This document shows positions 4,444 through 6,158 of a stretch of DNA of 6,158 nucleotides, one piece after another. Below the pieces are notes generated by a model, which saw only the letters and a list, made by a program, of their open reading frames with translations, did no database searches and had not been told where the DNA came from. Numbering within the stretch: the first letter of the stretch is position 1; the number at the start of each line of letters is the position of its first letter. The stretch is from JBCDCP01 sp039181495 (GTDB lineage Bacteria; Pseudomonadota; Alphaproteobacteria; Rhizobiales; Tepidamorphaceae), in the NCBI GenBank assembly GCA_039181495.1, contig JBCDCP010000151.1:1-6158 (forward strand). Direction: 5' to 3'. Made by a program: the position numbers and the translations under genes.

Positions 4444-6158
4444 ATGGTGTATCAGCCACCCGTCGGCGATATCCTGTTCTCGATCCAGCATATCGCCGAT
4501 GGCTTCGGGGGCGGCAACACGCTCGACGCTGAACTCACAGCTGCGATTTTGGATGAGGCCGGCAAACTCTGCGCTGGCGAGATTGCGGCAACCTATGATG
4601 TCGCCGAGCAATCACCGCCAGTTCTTGAGGACGGGGTCGTCACTACACCGGATGCCTACCACAACGCCTATCGCGCCTGGTGCGAAGGAGGATGGCCCGG
4701 GCTCACCGGCCCGGACGCCCATGGCGGACAGGCACTCCCGCAACTGCTTGCGGTTGGCGTCCATGAGATGCTCAACGCCGCCAGCATGTCGTTTGCCACG
4801 GGCCCGGTTCTGACACTTGGGGCAATTGAAGCCCTGGCCGCCCACGCGTCACCTGAATTGCAGGCCACCTATCTGCCTAAGCTGCTCAGCGGTGAATGGA
4901 CCGGCACCATGAACCTGACCGAGCCGCAGGCGGGGTCGGATCTGGCACTTCTCCGATCAACAGCTGTTCCGCAGGATGACGGCACCTATCGGATCAGCGG
5001 GACCAAGATCTACATTTCCTACGGTGAACACGATCTCACAGACAATATCGTCCATCTGGTGCTGGCGCGGCTGCCGGATGCGCCACCTGGAACACGGGGC
5101 ATTTCGCTGTTTCTGGTTCCGAAGGTGCTCGTCAACGAAGGCGGCAGTCTGGGTGAGCGCAACGATGTCTGGTGCACCGGTGTCGAGCACAAGATGGGTC
5201 TGCATGGCAGCCCGACCTGCACATTGACCTATGGCGATAATGGCGGAGCGGTCGGGTATCTCGTCGGTGAGGAGAACCGCGGTCTGCATTGCATGTTCAC
5301 GATGATGAACAATGCCCGGCTGGTTGTGGGCATCCAGGGTGTCGGTGTCGCTGAAGCAGCCTTCCAGCGTGCCCGGCACTATGCTGCCGAACGCAGGCAA
5401 GGCCGCCACGCCGGTATGGATCAGACCGACGCCGTTGCCATTATCGAACATCCCGATATCCGTCGCGAACTGATGGTCATCCGTGCGCAAACGGCTGCTG
5501 CCCGTGCTCTTTGCCATCTGACGGCTGCTGCCCTCGACAGCGCACACCACAGCGAAGACAAGACCACGAGGGCGCATGCGCAAGCCCGCGCCGATTTGCT
5601 GACGCCGCTGGCAAAGGCCTATTCCACTGACATCGGCATTGATGGGGCCTCCCGTGGCGTTCAGGTTCATGGTGGGATGGGCTTCATCGAGGAAACCGGT
5701 GCCGCGCAGCTGTTGCGGGATGTCCGCGTTGCGGCGATCTACGAAGGTACCAACGGTATTCAGGCGATCGATCTGGTCACGCGCAAGCTGCCCATGCAGG
5801 GCGGCGCGGTGGCAGCCGCGCTGGTCGACGTTCTCAAGCAGATCACCGAGGACGTCGCAGCATCCAGTTCGGCGGACATTGCCACCCTCGCATCGACATT
5901 TGGGACCGCTCTGGATGACTTCGAGGCCGCGTTGTCTCATTTCGCGCGACTGTCCAATGCCGAGCCGGACAAGGTGCTGGCTGGCGCATCAGCAATGCTG
6001 CGCCTGGCCGCCGTAACCACGGGCGGGATATATCTTGGCAAGGGGATTGCGTCGGCAGCTTCTGCTGGAGAGGACACCGGCCCGCTGTTCGCAGCCCAGT
6101 TTGAAACCGCCCGGTTCTTCGCGACCCATCTGATGCCAGAGACTGCGACGCAGTTGCA
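4444..6158 (+). CDS. Acyl-CoA dehydrogenase, DmdC-like long form (3' end beyond window)
   Basis: This flavoenzyme should introduce a 2,3-double bond into an acyl-CoA, passing electrons to electron-transfer flavoprotein. The frame is open from ATG 4444 to the window edge, 571 codons. The order is: a short N-terminal segment YQPPVGDILFSI (3-14) typical of the long family, the acyl-CoA dehydrogenase N-terminal helical domain (about 40-155), the signature MNLTEPQAGSDLA (156-168) at the start of the middle beta domain, VQVHGGMGF (406-414), and IYEGTNGIQAIDLVTRK, in which Glu434 occupies the catalytic-base position. A further helical C-terminal extension (about 460 onward) matches the extra domain of DmdC-type enzymes, which run to about 590-600 residues, so only some 20-30 residues should be missing. 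DmdC proper acts on 3-methylmercaptopropionyl-CoA from dimethylsulfoniopropionate, but many close relatives are annotated only as acyl-CoA dehydrogenases, so the substrate is open. It is divergent from the Sua5 operon. Confidence 0.93.
   Translation, partial: MVYQPPVGDILFSIQHIADGFGGGNTLDAELTAAILDEAGKLCAGEIAATYDVAEQSPPVLEDGVVTTPDAYHNAYRAWCEGGWPGLTGPDAHGGQALPQLLAVGVHEMLNAASMSFATGPVLTLGAIEALAAHASPELQATYLPKLLSGEWTGTMNLTEPQAGSDLALLRSTAVPQDDGTYRISGTKIYISYGEHDLTDNIVHLVLARLPDAPPGTRGISLFLVPKVLVNEGGSLGERNDVWCTGVEHKMGLHGSPTCTLTYGDNGGAVGYLVGEENRGLHCMFTMMNNARLVVGIQGVGVAEAAFQRARHYAAERRQGRHAGMDQTDAVAIIEHPDIRRELMVIRAQTAAARALCHLTAAALDSAHHSEDKTTRAHAQARADLLTPLAKAYSTDIGIDGASRGVQVHGGMGFIEETGAAQLLRDVRVAAIYEGTNGIQAIDLVTRKLPMQGGAVAAALVDVLKQITEDVAASSSADIATLASTFGTALDDFEAALSHFARLSNAEPDKVLAGASAMLRLAAVTTGGIYLGKGIASAASAGEDTGPLFAAQFETARFFATHLMPETATQL

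Noticed and set aside
3699..4532. Plus-strand ORF of 277 codons opposite the Sua5 gene
   Set aside because: Its product is rich in Cys, Arg and Gly with no family motif, and it lies antisense to a gene with a full set of Sua5 motifs. It is a composition-driven shadow.
4957..5940. Minus-strand ORF of 327 codons opposite the acyl-CoA dehydrogenase
   Set aside because: The opposite strand encodes an unambiguous acyl-CoA dehydrogenase throughout. The minus-strand product shows no recognisable domain and is an antisense shadow of a GC-rich gene.

Overview
The window looks like a chromosomal segment of an alphaproteobacterium. The evidence is a GC-rich composition, densely packed genes with short overlaps, a Sua5-type threonylcarbamoyl-AMP synthase directly upstream of a D-2-hydroxyglutarate/D-lactate dehydrogenase-type flavoprotein, and a long DmdC-type acyl-CoA dehydrogenase. 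I cannot place it below class level. No RNA genes, insertion sequences, CRISPR arrays or phage genes are visible.

Layout, left to right. Positions 1-307 (possibly to 400) hold the 5' part of a minus-strand gene of unknown function that runs off the left edge. A spacer of about 160-260 bases follows, with only weak promoter- or operator-like sequence. An SRAP-domain protein (YedK/HMCES type, an abasic-site DNA-protein crosslinker) lies on the plus strand at 564-1343. It ends in QFSLF, which resembles a beta sliding clamp-binding peptide. Its 3' end overlaps the 3' end of a convergent GNAT acetyltransferase (1316-1810, minus).

The GNAT gene is the last of a minus-strand operon: Sua5-type threonylcarbamoyl-AMP synthase (4289-3321), then an FAD-linked oxidoreductase (about 3207-1803), then GNAT. 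The oxidoreductase carries a single-base frameshift in a four-base run (C on plus, G on the coding strand) at 2006-2009. Removing one base restores the family C-terminus. The oxidoreductase and GNAT genes overlap by 8 bases (ATGTCTGA), which suggests coupled translation.

A 154-base divergent spacer (4290-4443) separates Sua5 from a plus-strand acyl-CoA dehydrogenase that begins at 4444 and runs off the right edge with only a short C-terminal piece missing. The minus-strand operon combines tRNA modification (t6A37), oxidation of a 2-hydroxy acid and an acetyltransferase. No shared pathway is evident, so this looks like ordinary housekeeping and catabolic gene order. The most distinctive signals are the clamp-like tail on the SRAP protein, encoded inside a convergent gene overlap, and the frameshift in the flavoprotein gene.
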